Shown: piece by piece, positions 38,495 through 51,110 of the stretch
How the letters are laid out: each line of letters opens with the position of its first letter
How positions within the stretch are numbered: the stretch's first letter is position 1
DNA from: Archegozetes longisetosus
Taxonomy: Eukaryota > Arthropoda > Arachnida > Sarcoptiformes > Trhypochthoniidae
DNA: 64,000 nucleotides
Direction: 5' to 3'
Assembly (NCBI GenBank): GCA_018873245.2
Contig: JAEMBT020000007.1
Location: 9,121,129 to 9,185,128, forward strand
Notes under the pieces: generated by a model
Seen by the model: only the letters and a program-made list of their open reading frames with translations
Databases searched by the model: none
Told to the model about the DNA's origin: nothing
Made by a program: the position numbers and the translations under genes

Positions 38495-38554
38495 TAAGCC
38501 ATCAGAGTAAGGAAAAGTGTTTTATAAGCCATCTGAATAAGGAAAAGTGTTTTA
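38495..38554. repeat. 30-bp tandem duplication
   Basis: Two units TAAGCCATCWGARTAAGGAA followed by AAGTGTTTTA, two differences. Confidence 0.95.
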
Positions 38555-39749
38555 TTTGGTACCAACTAATAAATTCTGTTTCAACAATAATAAAACGTGT
38601 CAAACCAATACCTAAATATAAATATCTTCCAACTTAGTAGATCACTATTATCTGGCATAACATCCAACTCATCAATAAATATAAGTCGGTTCTAAGTTTT
38701 ATTATCTTCCCTAAGTACCACACAATCGTTTAACTCTATTGCTTGACTGCTTAATTCCCTATTTCTTACTTATTTTATATCCAATTATGATTGCAAAGAC
38801 AATTTTCGTATATTTCTTACGTTTAATCTCTTGGTGATTGAGTTTTGCACGAGTTGTACGAACAAAACAGAAAATGAAGACATAAAAGCGAGAAAAAATT
38901 GAGAGTAATATGAAGTGGATAGGATATAGATAATGATAGAACACTAGGGATTTTTAATTACACACCATAGACAGGGTAATGTGAGTTTTGTTAGCTTATT
39001 CTCAGCTAAGTTAGTGTGGCTGTAGAATAAGTTGTATAAAGCAGTATATCTGCCCGAGTTTGCGTTGCCTCTGCCCCTCTGTCCCCCTCTGCCACCCCAT
39101 TCAGTTATCAGACCTCTGTTGATGAACGACCTGTCAGCATTATGGGTTTTCCGGCTTGATTTATCGAAAAGGCATGATTTTAGCACACAAGTCCAGTAGT
39201 TCAGCTTTTTATATAAGTGAAAACTCTGCCACTTCTCACTCAAATACTTTATACTTAGAGGATTCCATTCGAGTGACTGAAGCATTAGTGGCGAACGAAC
39301 GCCATATTCTATTCAATTTAAAACTTTTCGATATTGAAAAGTTTAGTTCAGTTGACTGACTGAAAAACATCATCAAATATGGTATATATTTTTTTTATAT
39401 CAATAGAATTTCCGAGCAAATTACATAAATTACTTCAGTAATTAATCATTTCAGTCAAATGACATTTCATTTCGACTTCAGGTTCAGAATCAAAGATTAC
39501 GTGAAAAACACATTAATTAAATTGAAAATTAACTCGTATGACGTATTAGGGGTTCTGTTGTTTGACTTGATATTAGAAGAAGTATGAAATTGTGATTAGT
39601 AAAATCCAGTTTAAATAGACGATCATAGGAGTTATGGTTGTTTTTGCAGATGTCAAGCGTTGAAAAGTATCAGTTTTATGATATATGGTATGCATGCCAG
39701 ACATGAGTTTGTTTTACAGCGTGTGCTGAAGGCGTTTCAAACTTACTTA

Positions 39750-39840
39750 AAAACTATCTTGCTTAAAGACTATCTCGCTTAGAAGCTATCTTGTTTGAAA
39801 AGCATCTTGCTTGAAAACTATCTTGCTAAAAAACTATCAC
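39750..39840. repeat. 16-bp minisatellite, about 6 copies
   Basis: Units AAAACTATCTTGCTTA with exact 16-bp spacing and substitutions in every copy. Confidence 0.9.
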
Positions 39841-42800
39841 TTATGAAGTAGTCTTAAAACCTTAAGTCGTGTTGAACTTATTGCTTGTTTAATCTAAACA
39901 CAACAATCGAATAAATACGAAATACGCTTTTCTAGAAGTCGTGACAAATTAAAGAAAACTGTGTCACGAATTGTTTGCCAAAACGTCAATTCAATCAAAC
40001 TCGCCAATTTGAGAATATTGGGCGTGTTATTACACGAACTGACAATTTAGCTAAACTACTGGCACAACTATTCGTCAGGCAATCATATCTCTGCTATAGA
40101 AGCTATAGGTATCATATCATGTGGTTTATAACTTATAATATATTATTCACTACTAATGACTATAGCAATAAGACTTCAATATAAAAAACAATAAGGAAGC
40201 CAAATGCCAAATGCATTTCTAACACTTTTATGGACGCATTGGGATTCATTTGCAAAGACTGGTTCTGACTAAATAAGATAATCAACAGAAGAATAGATTG
40301 CTTTATGTTTATGGATAACTAGAGGTTTAGCGGTTATCAATTCGACTATTCAACAAGCAATAAATGCTTTTAATTTGCTTTGACAAGTATTGTCAAAACA
40401 ATCATTCAAAAGGCCTACTATTGTCGTTTAGCAAAACTTTTAGCTTGAATATATGTTTTATCAAAAATAAGATATGACTAAAATACATGAATAACACTTA
40501 TTTTTAGCTTTTTTTCAATCATACTTTTGTATGCATGAGCTCTACACGTGATTATAGTTCTAGATAATTGTTATTGAAAATCACAATTCTTATTGATTTT
40601 ACATTAGAAAATAAGCAAGTTTAAACTCAGACTCATCTTATCAGTAGTGATTTAGCTTTATGTTTGCTTATTTTCTTATGTTAGATCAGTGTCTGGCATA
40701 CATAAGAACAACATTTCTCGTTCCTAATAATAAAATCACATAATACAATATTTCTTCAACTTATATTCAATTTTGAAGCTATTTCATTTTTTCATAAGCA
40801 AAACTAATAGAATTATTAGATTTTAGTATCAAATTGATTGACCTTAAATTGAAACAGAGCTAAAAATAAGGTTTAGCTGAAGAGTTAGAAGTGATAGATA
40901 TTGGGAGGCATTAGAAGTATATAATAATGAATATAAATGAACTGTTGCATTTATTACTATTATTATTAGCACGAGTTATAGTCTAGTATAAACTTAATAG
41001 CAGTTATTTATAGTTTAATGCATCAAATATTTGTTAGCAATTAATAACTAGAATATAAGAAAAATACTATAATTAATTCGAGTGACTAATGAACAGAATA
41101 AATAAAATACTATTTTCTCAATTGTTTTAACTAGCCTATATATAACTTTATTAGATTGTTTAGTTTAGTTATATGATTTTATTACTATTTACTAACCCTC
41201 ACAGTTAAACAATTCATGTTTATTATTAATAATATTACATCGTGTGAAACCATCTCCGCATAAAAAGCCAAACTTTATTATCCAATTTATCGACCACATT
41301 ATCCTAAGGATCAAATTAATACTATTTTTCAGACTCTGCTTAGATCTTAAATTTTTCCAACAGTAATTAGAGTTCTGCAGTTGTTTAGAAACTCATTTTG
41401 AGTCTAAGAAAAATTATGGTGCAAATCAGAGTAATGGTAGAAAATATACTAAAAATAAAAGCCCATAATTACTTGCACTAAATATATGAAAATAAAGCTA
41501 CTGCTAATTTTGTTTCAAACTTTAGTCTGCAGTAACTGCATTAACTTAAGTTGAAAATTATAATTTTCCTCTTGGAGACTGCTAAATTCAAACCCTATTC
41601 TCTCAAAGATCATTTCTAAGCATTCATTGCAATGCTTCTAAATAATTAGCATTCGCAATAATATCACAATACAACTGATACATTATTATTTCTTAGGCAT
41701 ATTCTCAATTCAATTAAACTATTTTGGCTGATCGCGAAAACAATTATTACTTCATAAAACTTCATGACTAACATTAGGAAAACAAGATGAATAATAAGTT
41801 TATTGATAGAGTGTACACAATTTGAATGTTGAGAATTGCCGTAAAGCCTGTAGAAGTTGACTGAATCGACTCTCTATATAAAGTTGGTTGAGTTTAGGTA
41901 GTAGTGCGCCCTCTCATTGAAACAGGAGACAAAACTTAGGAAAGGGACAGTTTTGAATAATTTTTGTTTTTTGCTCATTCTAGCTTGCTCATTCCAGCAA
42001 CCCTTAGAATAGTGATGCACTTATGTATGAGTAAAGTTGTTATGTACTTATCTGATTGCCATGAGAGAGATGTGATACATAAATAAATGACTTTTAGTCT
42101 TTAAATAAACATTGGGTTTTAGAGAGTATATTAGAGGTCACTTCTCTGCTTAAGACGCATCTACAGCAGAAGCAGGAGAAGACATATTTACAAGAGTTTT
42201 GCTTGCCATCAAATTGGTCTAAAGGCAATAATCCTAAGCCTAAATCCAGCGTGACTTTAGAGAGAGCACGAAATAAAGTGTCAGTGTTTTTGCTACTGAT
42301 CAGTCGAAGCCATCTCGACTCCACAACTTGACTAATGGCTTCCTGACCAACTTATTGCATGCATCACAACTATCATTCCCTACTCTAACAGCCTCTACAG
42401 TTTCCTTTACTTATACCTAAATATTCTTCGCACACTTCTCTCGATTGTTTTGAAACTTTTATTCGCTCTCAACTAACAATAATAACAGTTAGTTCCCAAT
42501 TCGACTAACTTTGTCTCATTGAATATTTGTTGGGCTTATATCTCAATAACTTCCATTGGCTGCAAATTGTTTCACTTTTTCACTGAACACTCAGAATAAT
42601 AAACAGATCTAAGAAGTAAAGAAAGTATGAAAAGTATGAAAACATTAACCAAATGACTATAGTGTTCGATGTGATCATTTGGAATATAGATATGAAATGA
42701 ATGATTAATTCTAGTTTGAAGGGGCTTAGTTAGAGTGAAATTAGATTTGAAGCTAGGTTTGAGTGGTGTAAACAAGAACGTTAACGACAACATATACATT

Positions 42801-43273
42801 ATATATAATCTGAGTTGAATAGCCGTCTCGACATGAAGTTTAAATTAACAATAGAGGACCAAATTCCGGAGCACATTAGAAAAACCTAAATAACACATGT
42901 TTAGTCCTCTTAAAAGTGTTCAAAGTTAACGCTAAGATTTATTGAAAATTCTAACTGTTTGCCTCTCTTTCTCACTATTTCTGCTGGAACCAAGTTGTAG
43001 AAGTTGTAGAGGTTGTAATGGGTTAGAGCTGTCAACGAGTAACGCCCTGCAAAAATGACCCCAACCAGCGCATCAGTCATTACGTCAGAGCGGGCATTGT
43101 TGTAGATTGTGGTTATGTTATTGGCATGTTTGCGTCTACGTTCAACCGGCTGTGCCTAATTCTAGACCATTTAGGTTTATAAAAACTTCTAAGCCTGTAC
43201 TAAACTTATTGGAATAGTAGAATGTAAAGCACATTACTGTCACACGCACCGATTGTCATCATTTATATGAGAA

Positions 43274-43327
43274 TGTTCTCTATGTTCTCTGTGCTCTCTA
43301 TGTTCTCTATGGTCTCTTCGTCCTCTA
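43274..43327. repeat. TGTTCTCTA minisatellite
   Basis: About five 9- to 10-bp units (TTCTCTATG, TTCTCTGTG, CTCTCTATG). Confidence 0.85.
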
Positions 43328-45676
43328 CGTTGGCTTCGGAGGAGGCGGTCCGCACTGTCTTTATGCCTCACTTTTTATATATTATCTGTAAAAAACGCCA
43401 CTGATCTGCATTTGACTCCCAGAAGATAAATTGTTGAGGTGGCTCACAGTATGCACGATCTTTTCATTTTGAAAATATATACATATACATATATATAATG
43501 CTTGACTGTTGGAGTTTGAATAAATACAGCGTATGAGACACATAAGCAAACTTTATAGTAAACAGAATAGCTCTATCTAAATAGAGAATACTTTTTGGTT
43601 CTACTCTTTCCAGTCATGCATTCATACCGATATGGTCCTACAGCCAAACGAAGAGCCCTTAACTTTAAGTGTCTTGCCCTGCAATTGGAGAAAGCGTCAA
43701 AAGTGAAAACTATGCAATGATAGATGACATTCTGGTTAAAGGAGCCTTTCTGGCATGTTAGCACCCTGAAAATCGCATCAAATGCTTCAATACACACCCT
43801 TCACCAGAGGTTATTCTCTAAAGATATTCATCAGTTTAGTTTAGTTGGGTCACTGAAGCTTAGTTAAGTTTGGACAACACTAAACTCTACAATAAATAGT
43901 GAGTAGGATTCTTCTTTAACTCTACAAACACTATCAATACTGCTACACTTTCAACACTAACGCGTACTATAACCGTACACTCTCAGCTACAATAATCCGC
44001 GATAGCAACTAGAAGTGATGAGTTGAGATGGTATGCCTTCCATCGTACCACAATATATAAGATATTAAGGAACTGACTTTATATTTAATATAATAATCAA
44101 AGCAAGTTGAAAATCAGATTAAACAAAATTTGATGTGCACTACAAGGAAGTTGACATGGTAAAAGCCTTTTGTTGTTGCCATCGCAGATTATTAAGTCTA
44201 CAGCTGTAGAGAACTAGTTGTCTGAGCCTATTCATACATAATCGATACTGATATTTGTTTCTCTTTTCATCTCAATCTGCACTTTTGCAAAGCTTTTAAA
44301 AAAATAATCAAACATTTGCCCTGAATGTTTGTTCCTGTGTGTCACTCATTGACTGTCGTTTGTGACATTTTCAAATCAGTCTACTTTTTGACAAAAAGAT
44401 TCCAAAGAGATCACAAGATGACAGAAATTTAGGCCAAACATTGGTAACTCACGAGTTGTTTTGGTCAATATATAAAAGTTTGGAGTAAGTTTACTTTGTT
44501 GGTATTGGGTCTATACTGACAATAAAGCGAATGTTTGTAGGGTTTGCAACAATAACAAGCAAACTATCGCAACAATTCGATTAGTATTCTATAGATAAGG
44601 AGCAGTTGTTCAACTCTTTCAATACAACAATAATAGAAACATTTAATTGTATTGAGCAAACATGCGGACAAATATCAATATATTTTATGATAAATGAATA
44701 GCAGTAAAAAGTATATGCCAGTCAGAATAGGTTAAGTTAAGTCAAACTGAGTTAGGTAGATTCAATTTGCAGGTGTTTCAATGAGCAGGTAATGCGTCAA
44801 CAGACTGACAAGAGGACAATTGCAATTTTATTAAATTATTACTAAAGGAAAATATTCATAAAAAGATATGGAAACAGATATTATCACCGCACACATAGCT
44901 CTTATCAAAACTTTCTCATGCGATAAAGCACTCGAAAGTGAAACACAAATATTCGACATTGTGTTAGCGATCATGTTATTATAAATCAGAGCCTAATAGT
45001 GGAGCTGCGAGTGTATGAGTTACTCAACGCCTTATATTAGACTCGATATTAAGCTCTTGTCATTGGGATGAGAGTCTTGACAAGAGGCAGAAAGAGTCGA
45101 TCTAATTATGTGTGGCTTTACTATTAGTCATCTAATATTAGCAAACACTGTAGAAGATGGGGAGGTTAAACATTGCGGTTAATTTATGTGCGCTCTCTTC
45201 AATCTTTATGGGAAACAGCAGGAGAGATAAAACGTTTCGAGATTGCACACTATTTTTTATGCCATAATATTTATATACCAACGGTTGTCGAGACATTTAT
45301 ACCAACACTCTACTCCTTATTTCCCTTAATCATATTTGCCTTACTTTAATTTAAATACTCATCATTCTAGTTGTCACACATTTATTTTATGAATTTATTT
45401 TCCCATAACTTTTACTTAAATACAGTACCACTACATAACTTGTGTCAAATTGAAAGCCAATTTGAGCTCATAAGTGCGAGTTATCATTAAGTCACGAGAT
45501 TGTCTATATTATTAGTTTACTCAATATATTTATTAAAGATTGCGCAAATTCTCCTTTTAATCATTGAATATCGCCAACACTAAAGAGCAAAACAGTGAAT
45601 AAAACACTCATAAATCATCATTATTTAGGCTGCAATACACTATACTCTGGCGTTCATTTTCCACACTTATCAAGCA

Positions 45677-45713
45677 GAGAAAGCGAGAGAGAGAGAGAGA
45701 GTGTGTGTGTGTT
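45677..45713. repeat. Compound (GA)n(GT)n microsatellite
   Basis: GA units change directly into GT units at about 45701. Confidence 0.95.
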
Positions 45714-46816
45714 TTCAAACATACAACTTGATTGTGAGAAGTATTTTTCAATTTAAAGATAACATAATTGAGACTGATTTTCTATTGTTCGAATTGAATG
45801 CATTCGCTGGCAGACAATCGAATATAATTATTTGTTTAAAAAGATATATAACTAATATATTGGTAGAGTTGACTATTGGGATCAAAGGAAATTTGACCAC
45901 TACTATAGTCTCATTTTTCGGGCCCACAATTGCTTTTAAGTACAATTGATAGCAAGCACTGGATGTTTGTTTAGGAAGACTGCAATTTCCTTTAAATGAT
46001 GGACTAAAGGAAATAAGACACCACATGAAAAAGTAGCCCAAAGGCTTCACCAACAACTCTATCCTAAGCTTCAGAGTCGACTATTGCTTGAGAAAACTTG
46101 GTCTGCTAGCAGAAAAGACCAAAAAACAAATAAAAATGGCCGTTAGGTTATGCAGAATTAAGTATCGGTTAGAGAACTAATGCGTTATAATGTGGGCGAC
46201 AGTAATGCGCGCGCCGTTGCCGGACATACCAGACTTTTTGAAACACAGGTTAAGTATCGCAATAGTTATTACTCGATCTAGTTGTTTAAAACCTGTACGA
46301 ATTGGTCCATTGACTAATAGTGAGTCCTGTTATTGTAATGTGTAAAAGTCATTGAAAAGGCGTGGGTTAGTGTAGCACCGATTTTAATGACAGAGAAACC
46401 AGCTAAGAATCAAAAGAAGAGCACTACATATAATAGGGTGTCTAAAGTGTAATTTTTATGGAATCCTCTAATTATTTCATTGCATTCGTGACTGTTGGGC
46501 AGCGCCGGTCTGTGGCCTCCATTGCCGTTGAGCTAAGATTGTGCAGATAAGCACATGAATGGTTCAATATAAGAGTCTAATAGCGGAAATATGATTTCTA
46601 GTTTAACAAAATCTCAGTAAAGCACAATAGTTGACCTGCTATTAGAGAACATTACCAATAATTTAGTAAAGCCGACAAGAATTGATATGAGTCGTTGGCT
46701 CGTGTCTGGCATCACTACATCATTTCAAGTTTCTTTTCACTATTATCATCATCATAACATCATCAACAATCTAGATGAACACTAGTTTTATTTTTATGGA
46801 AATTTTTTCACCAACT

Positions 46817-46882
46817 TGTATTCCATTTTGTATTGCATTCTGTACTGCATTCTGTATCGCATTCTGTACTGCATTCTGTATG
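46817..46882. repeat. 12-bp minisatellite, 5.5 copies
   Basis: TGTAYYGCATTC units at exact 12-bp spacing. Confidence 0.93.
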
Positions 46883-48580
46883 ACTTGCATCACTTAAGTA
46901 GGCGGTTGTCAGACTTATTCGTGCGATACTTAGTTTTATATTCTTCAAGTCTAATTCAAGGAAATGTTACTCTAATGTCTGTGGGCGTCTTCACCATAAA
47001 ATTAGAATAAGCATTTACGGTAGAGATCATAAGACCTAGTTATAGTGATTTAGCTATGATAGAGCTTATGCTGTAGTTTATACTACTATTATATGTTGCC
47101 TTACAATATGTTGACAAATGAGCCCTTGGGATGTACTTCAACTTTAATGTAATCAAATTAACATCCAGTACCGAATATCCAGGATGTGGTCATTTCACAG
47201 ACAGCTATTTTCATTGTTATCTCTTATCATAGACATTAACTAAAGATTTTCTAAATTTGACACAAAGAAGTAGTTATTTTAGGCGTACAATAGCATAAAT
47301 TCATATAGTTTTTTGATGGATAAGTAGGGTTCAATTACTGCACAAAAGATATATTAAAAGTTGTTCAGCATGTATACAAAAATTTTAATGTTCAATATTA
47401 AAAAACAAGTAAATTGCCTAAAAGTTGTATCCTATTTTCCACAAACAGCTACATACTAGTAATACATGTCTTAAAACAAAATTGTAGAATATATATTATT
47501 ATGTAAGAAAGAACTTATACTTTGCTTGCCTTAAAATGTCAGTTTCCAAAAATTACAATTTTCTAGAAATCATAGTAACTTTATTTAGAAATACTATCAT
47601 TAAAGTTCACTTAATTAGACTATGAATAGAACAGATGTAAAAATGGTTCAAACTCATAATCATACTGAGAGAAGTTTTTAGGCAAAAAATAGTTTAACAT
47701 AATTCTGGCTACAACTCAACTCCATCTTTCAAATCCAAGTTCATACGTTGGCTAAACTGATCGGAACAAGTCTTTGTTGCCAGAACTAACATCTAAAAAG
47801 TAGTAATTTATGAAAAAAAGTGTGAAATCTATAAATTATCTTAAAAAATGTTTTTGGGTAGTTTTTATGACATTATATGAAAAGTATGGAAAATACGCAA
47901 AGCTGACTAGAATTAGACGGAAAAAGGCGAAACTGTAACATAAATAGAGGCGATAATTTAAAAGTTTTATAGAAAACATTTGCGATTAGTTCCTATTGGA
48001 CAAAACTAGGCACATATATAGGTAATAAACCCAGAGCGAGATTTATAAACATAACGGATGGCTAATCAGTAAAAAACTAAATGCAACACAAGTTTGCATA
48101 GATTGACATATGTTTGTGGCGTTGGTCTCAGTTGGGGTTCAAAGACAATAAATTGATTGATGCCAATTGACGTTAATGATGCGAAGCGGTAATGGAGCAT
48201 AAACATAATAGTCTTTGCTTTGCTCCCCTATCATATTCTCACGTATTATAATCTAATTTCAATACATTTTCCAGTTTATACGCACTTCAAAGAAAAGTTG
48301 CTCTTTTCAAACTCAGACCTCAAGTTTGGTTTTTTTCATAGGTTTTCTATTTATTCGTAAAATATAGTGTAGAAAACACTAAAGAATTTGCTTGATTTGA
48401 TTCTCTGAAAACCCACACCTGGTCTTTGTTATAGTATGAAAATGTTATATACGATGTATGCAAACTTGTCAAACATATGAAAAGCATGCAAAAAACATAT
48501 GTTTCATGTTTTGCAAACTTACATTGATTAAAAAGTGGCAAACAATAGAAGTGAAAGAAAAGAGAAAGAAGCAAAGAAGT

Positions 48581-48583
<3 letters not shown>

Positions 48584-48646
<63 letters not shown>
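48584..48646. repeat. (GA)n microsatellite upstream of the Iroquois gene
   Basis: About 31 uninterrupted GA units, 2.5 kb before the start codon. It is the GA/CT tract nearest to the presumed promoter. Confidence 0.98.
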
Positions 48647-48648
<2 letters not shown>

Positions 48649-51110
48649 TTGCAAAATTCATATAACATTGTGAAATGTTGCAAACAGAGGTCGCAACTCA
48701 CTTAAGAGAAGTGGAACTAATGGTGAAAAGAAAACTTTCTTACAGTGCTCTTAAGAATGCAGGGAATGCTCCATTGCATGTTAAGGATAGATAATAGTTT
48801 GAATAATTATTAATCAAAGAAACATACAATCGATAACTTATTGTATAGTACATAGATTTGACTAGAATTTGCAACCTTTGCATTTGTAGCTACTTTACAG
48901 TCAGTTTGGCTGATAACTAATTACTTTTAATAACAATTTTGAATTAAATATTCTAGAAATTATCTGAAAACTAAAGTACTCCATCTAGATCTATAGATAG
49001 GTTTAAGGTAATTTCAGTGCAATTATTGTTGAAGAAATGAAATGTAATTTTAAGCAGTGATATGTCACAGTTTTATCACAATTATAAGTCTGAAAAGATC
49101 TTAATGTTTGCATAATTATTATATTTAAAATGGACCAATTAGGTTTTTCGATGTCTTTTATGAATGATTGCTCAAATTATCAGATTTCTATCATTTCGTT
49201 CTTCCAATCTAGCTTAAGTTCTAGTTATTTCCAAACAGTTTCAATTTTTAGATTTAATTTTGACATATGATTGTAATTTTCTCAGATTTCAAATCATAAT
49301 TAAAGATCAATTATTTCTGGATTCCTAGTGATTTTTAAAGATATTGCTTCAATCTTATAGTTATATTTGAAGATGAATATTAAATATCAAAAGAAATGAT
49401 AATAATCACACATATTTAAAATAATCATATTTGATTAAAGATCTCTCATGCATATTGTTGAAAATGACACTCACGAACAACAATTAAGTCAGAAGATGAA
49501 TTGTATTATGAAGTATCAGCTAATCTGAACTTAATTCAAATGTGCGCGTCATTTACAACAATATGATATTTATGCTGAAGACAAAAGGCTCAACTTATTG
49601 CTAGCTAAAACATGAGTTCATTTTCAACTAAGCCTTTATAATAAGGGTTAATCAGTATGAACTAAGCTTACTTAGTCTATAAATATTCAAGAAAGTTAAT
49701 GGTCACGTCTCAAATTATATAATTTATTGGATGGCTTTTACGTTTGTGTCTTTAGTCCTTTTAGAACAAGAATCTCTATTATTCTAGTTCTTATTCTCTT
49801 ATTTTTTTTCAACTTTTCCGATTCAATTTCATCTTAACTGACAGTCTTTTCGTTACACACTTAATAAATTCAGTTAAACTATTTTTTATTTTATCATTTT
49901 TTTGAGGTTTTGATAAATTATAAAAAAAAAAGTATTTGATATATGTTTACAACGTTCACAACGACATATAGAATACAAAAGAAGTAATAGAGTTCAAAAT
50001 AATTTCCTGATGTTTTGATGGTTAGAACATTTTCCGACATTGGTATTCGATAAATATTCGATGTGGTGAAAGTTGGTAATAAGGAGGAGAAAAGTTTAGC
50101 AAGCTTAGAAAAAGTTAGAAGAGAGGAAACGCACAGTAGAGTTAGTAGTGGAGTGAATGAGACTAATTTCCTCTGTGCAATTTTGTCATCGCAAAGAGGC
50201 GGAGACCAGCTATTCATCAATCACAGTTAGCGAGTAAAAAATCGATCCCATTCTCTGCATAAAATATGCAGTTATACGCCCTTTGGGTTTCTCTAAGCCT
50301 CGACTAAATAGAGTTAGGCTTAAAAAGACTTTTTTCAAGTCTAAACAGATCTGTAGTTTAGTAGAATAATGGATTTGGTTTTAATACTATTTCAAATGAT
50401 ACCTGAATCAATCGAAACGTAACAACTCTTACCTAAATCCCACCTCTTATTAGTGTGTGTCGGACTGATGTATGGATATTAAGCATTGGAAGTTTGATCC
50501 GCACATGGAGAGTCTGTGAGATGGTTATAGAGATGGGGGGCTGTTGTAACTCTTTTGTCCTTTTACTACTAGAACTAGTGTAGAGGATGTGGCGACTAAT
50601 CTATGACTAACCCCGCATCTAATACATAAGTTGGCGGAGCACACAAATGCATCACGTGAATTATTGGATACCAGAAGCATTCACAACTTGCTCTTATATT
50701 CTTCTTAGCCACTGCTCTGTCATAAAAATGTCTGGTTCGGAAGCGGAATTGACATTTTGACACTTGTATGACAACGTGAAGCAGTGTTATTGTGGTAGTG
50801 TTACATTAATACGACTAACATAACTATACAACTATACACGTGCAAGTAGTTGACAGAGTCTATGAGGGAGATCAGAGTAATTCATTGCTACTCTCAGAGA
50901 GTTAGTCAGACTCTGGAAAGACACTAATCTGAAAGTTTGTCTATCAATCCCTCCTACTTTTGCTAATATATGAGTTTACTAGTTTGACAACTTTATTAAT
51001 GTCATCAGTCATTTATTATATAATTGAATTTAACATCACCACTGTTTAACTAAATACTTGTTAAACTAATATTTACGCTGTTTTTGTCAAATTAATACTT
51101 TCACTCAAAT
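48647..51110 (+). promoter_or_regulatory. Upstream flank and presumed promoter region of the Iroquois gene (no core element fixed)
   Basis: No coding sequence is recognised between the (GA)n tract ending at 48646 and the start codon. A TCAGT initiator-like word occurs at about 51005 and a TATATAA-like string at about 51016, but in the wrong order for a classical TATA-Inr pair. The transcription start therefore cannot be placed. The 5'UTR is AT-rich. Position alone suggests the promoter lies here. Confidence 0.35.

Larger units (their letters stand above)
36708..48583. other. Gene-free stretch
   Basis: No supported gene. G+C-richer islands occur at about 43020-43100, 43320-43360, 46190-46230 and 46500-46540. 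They are short, have stops in all frames nearby and match nothing I know. Remaining sequence is AT-rich with the tandem arrays listed. Confidence 0.65.

Noticed and set aside
38944-39285. 113-codon ATG frame on the - strand with an Arg/Gly-rich patch
   Set aside because: Frames of this length are expected once or twice by chance at this base composition. No domain or splice support.
42094-42324. Fairly coding-like frame on the - strand
   Set aside because: No ATG, no acceptor in front, no recognisable domain.
48347-48673. Ser-Leu and Arg-Glu repeat proteins over the GA/CT tracts, here and at 2.0, 36.6, 57.8 kb
   Set aside because: They are only translations of dinucleotide repeats in all frames.
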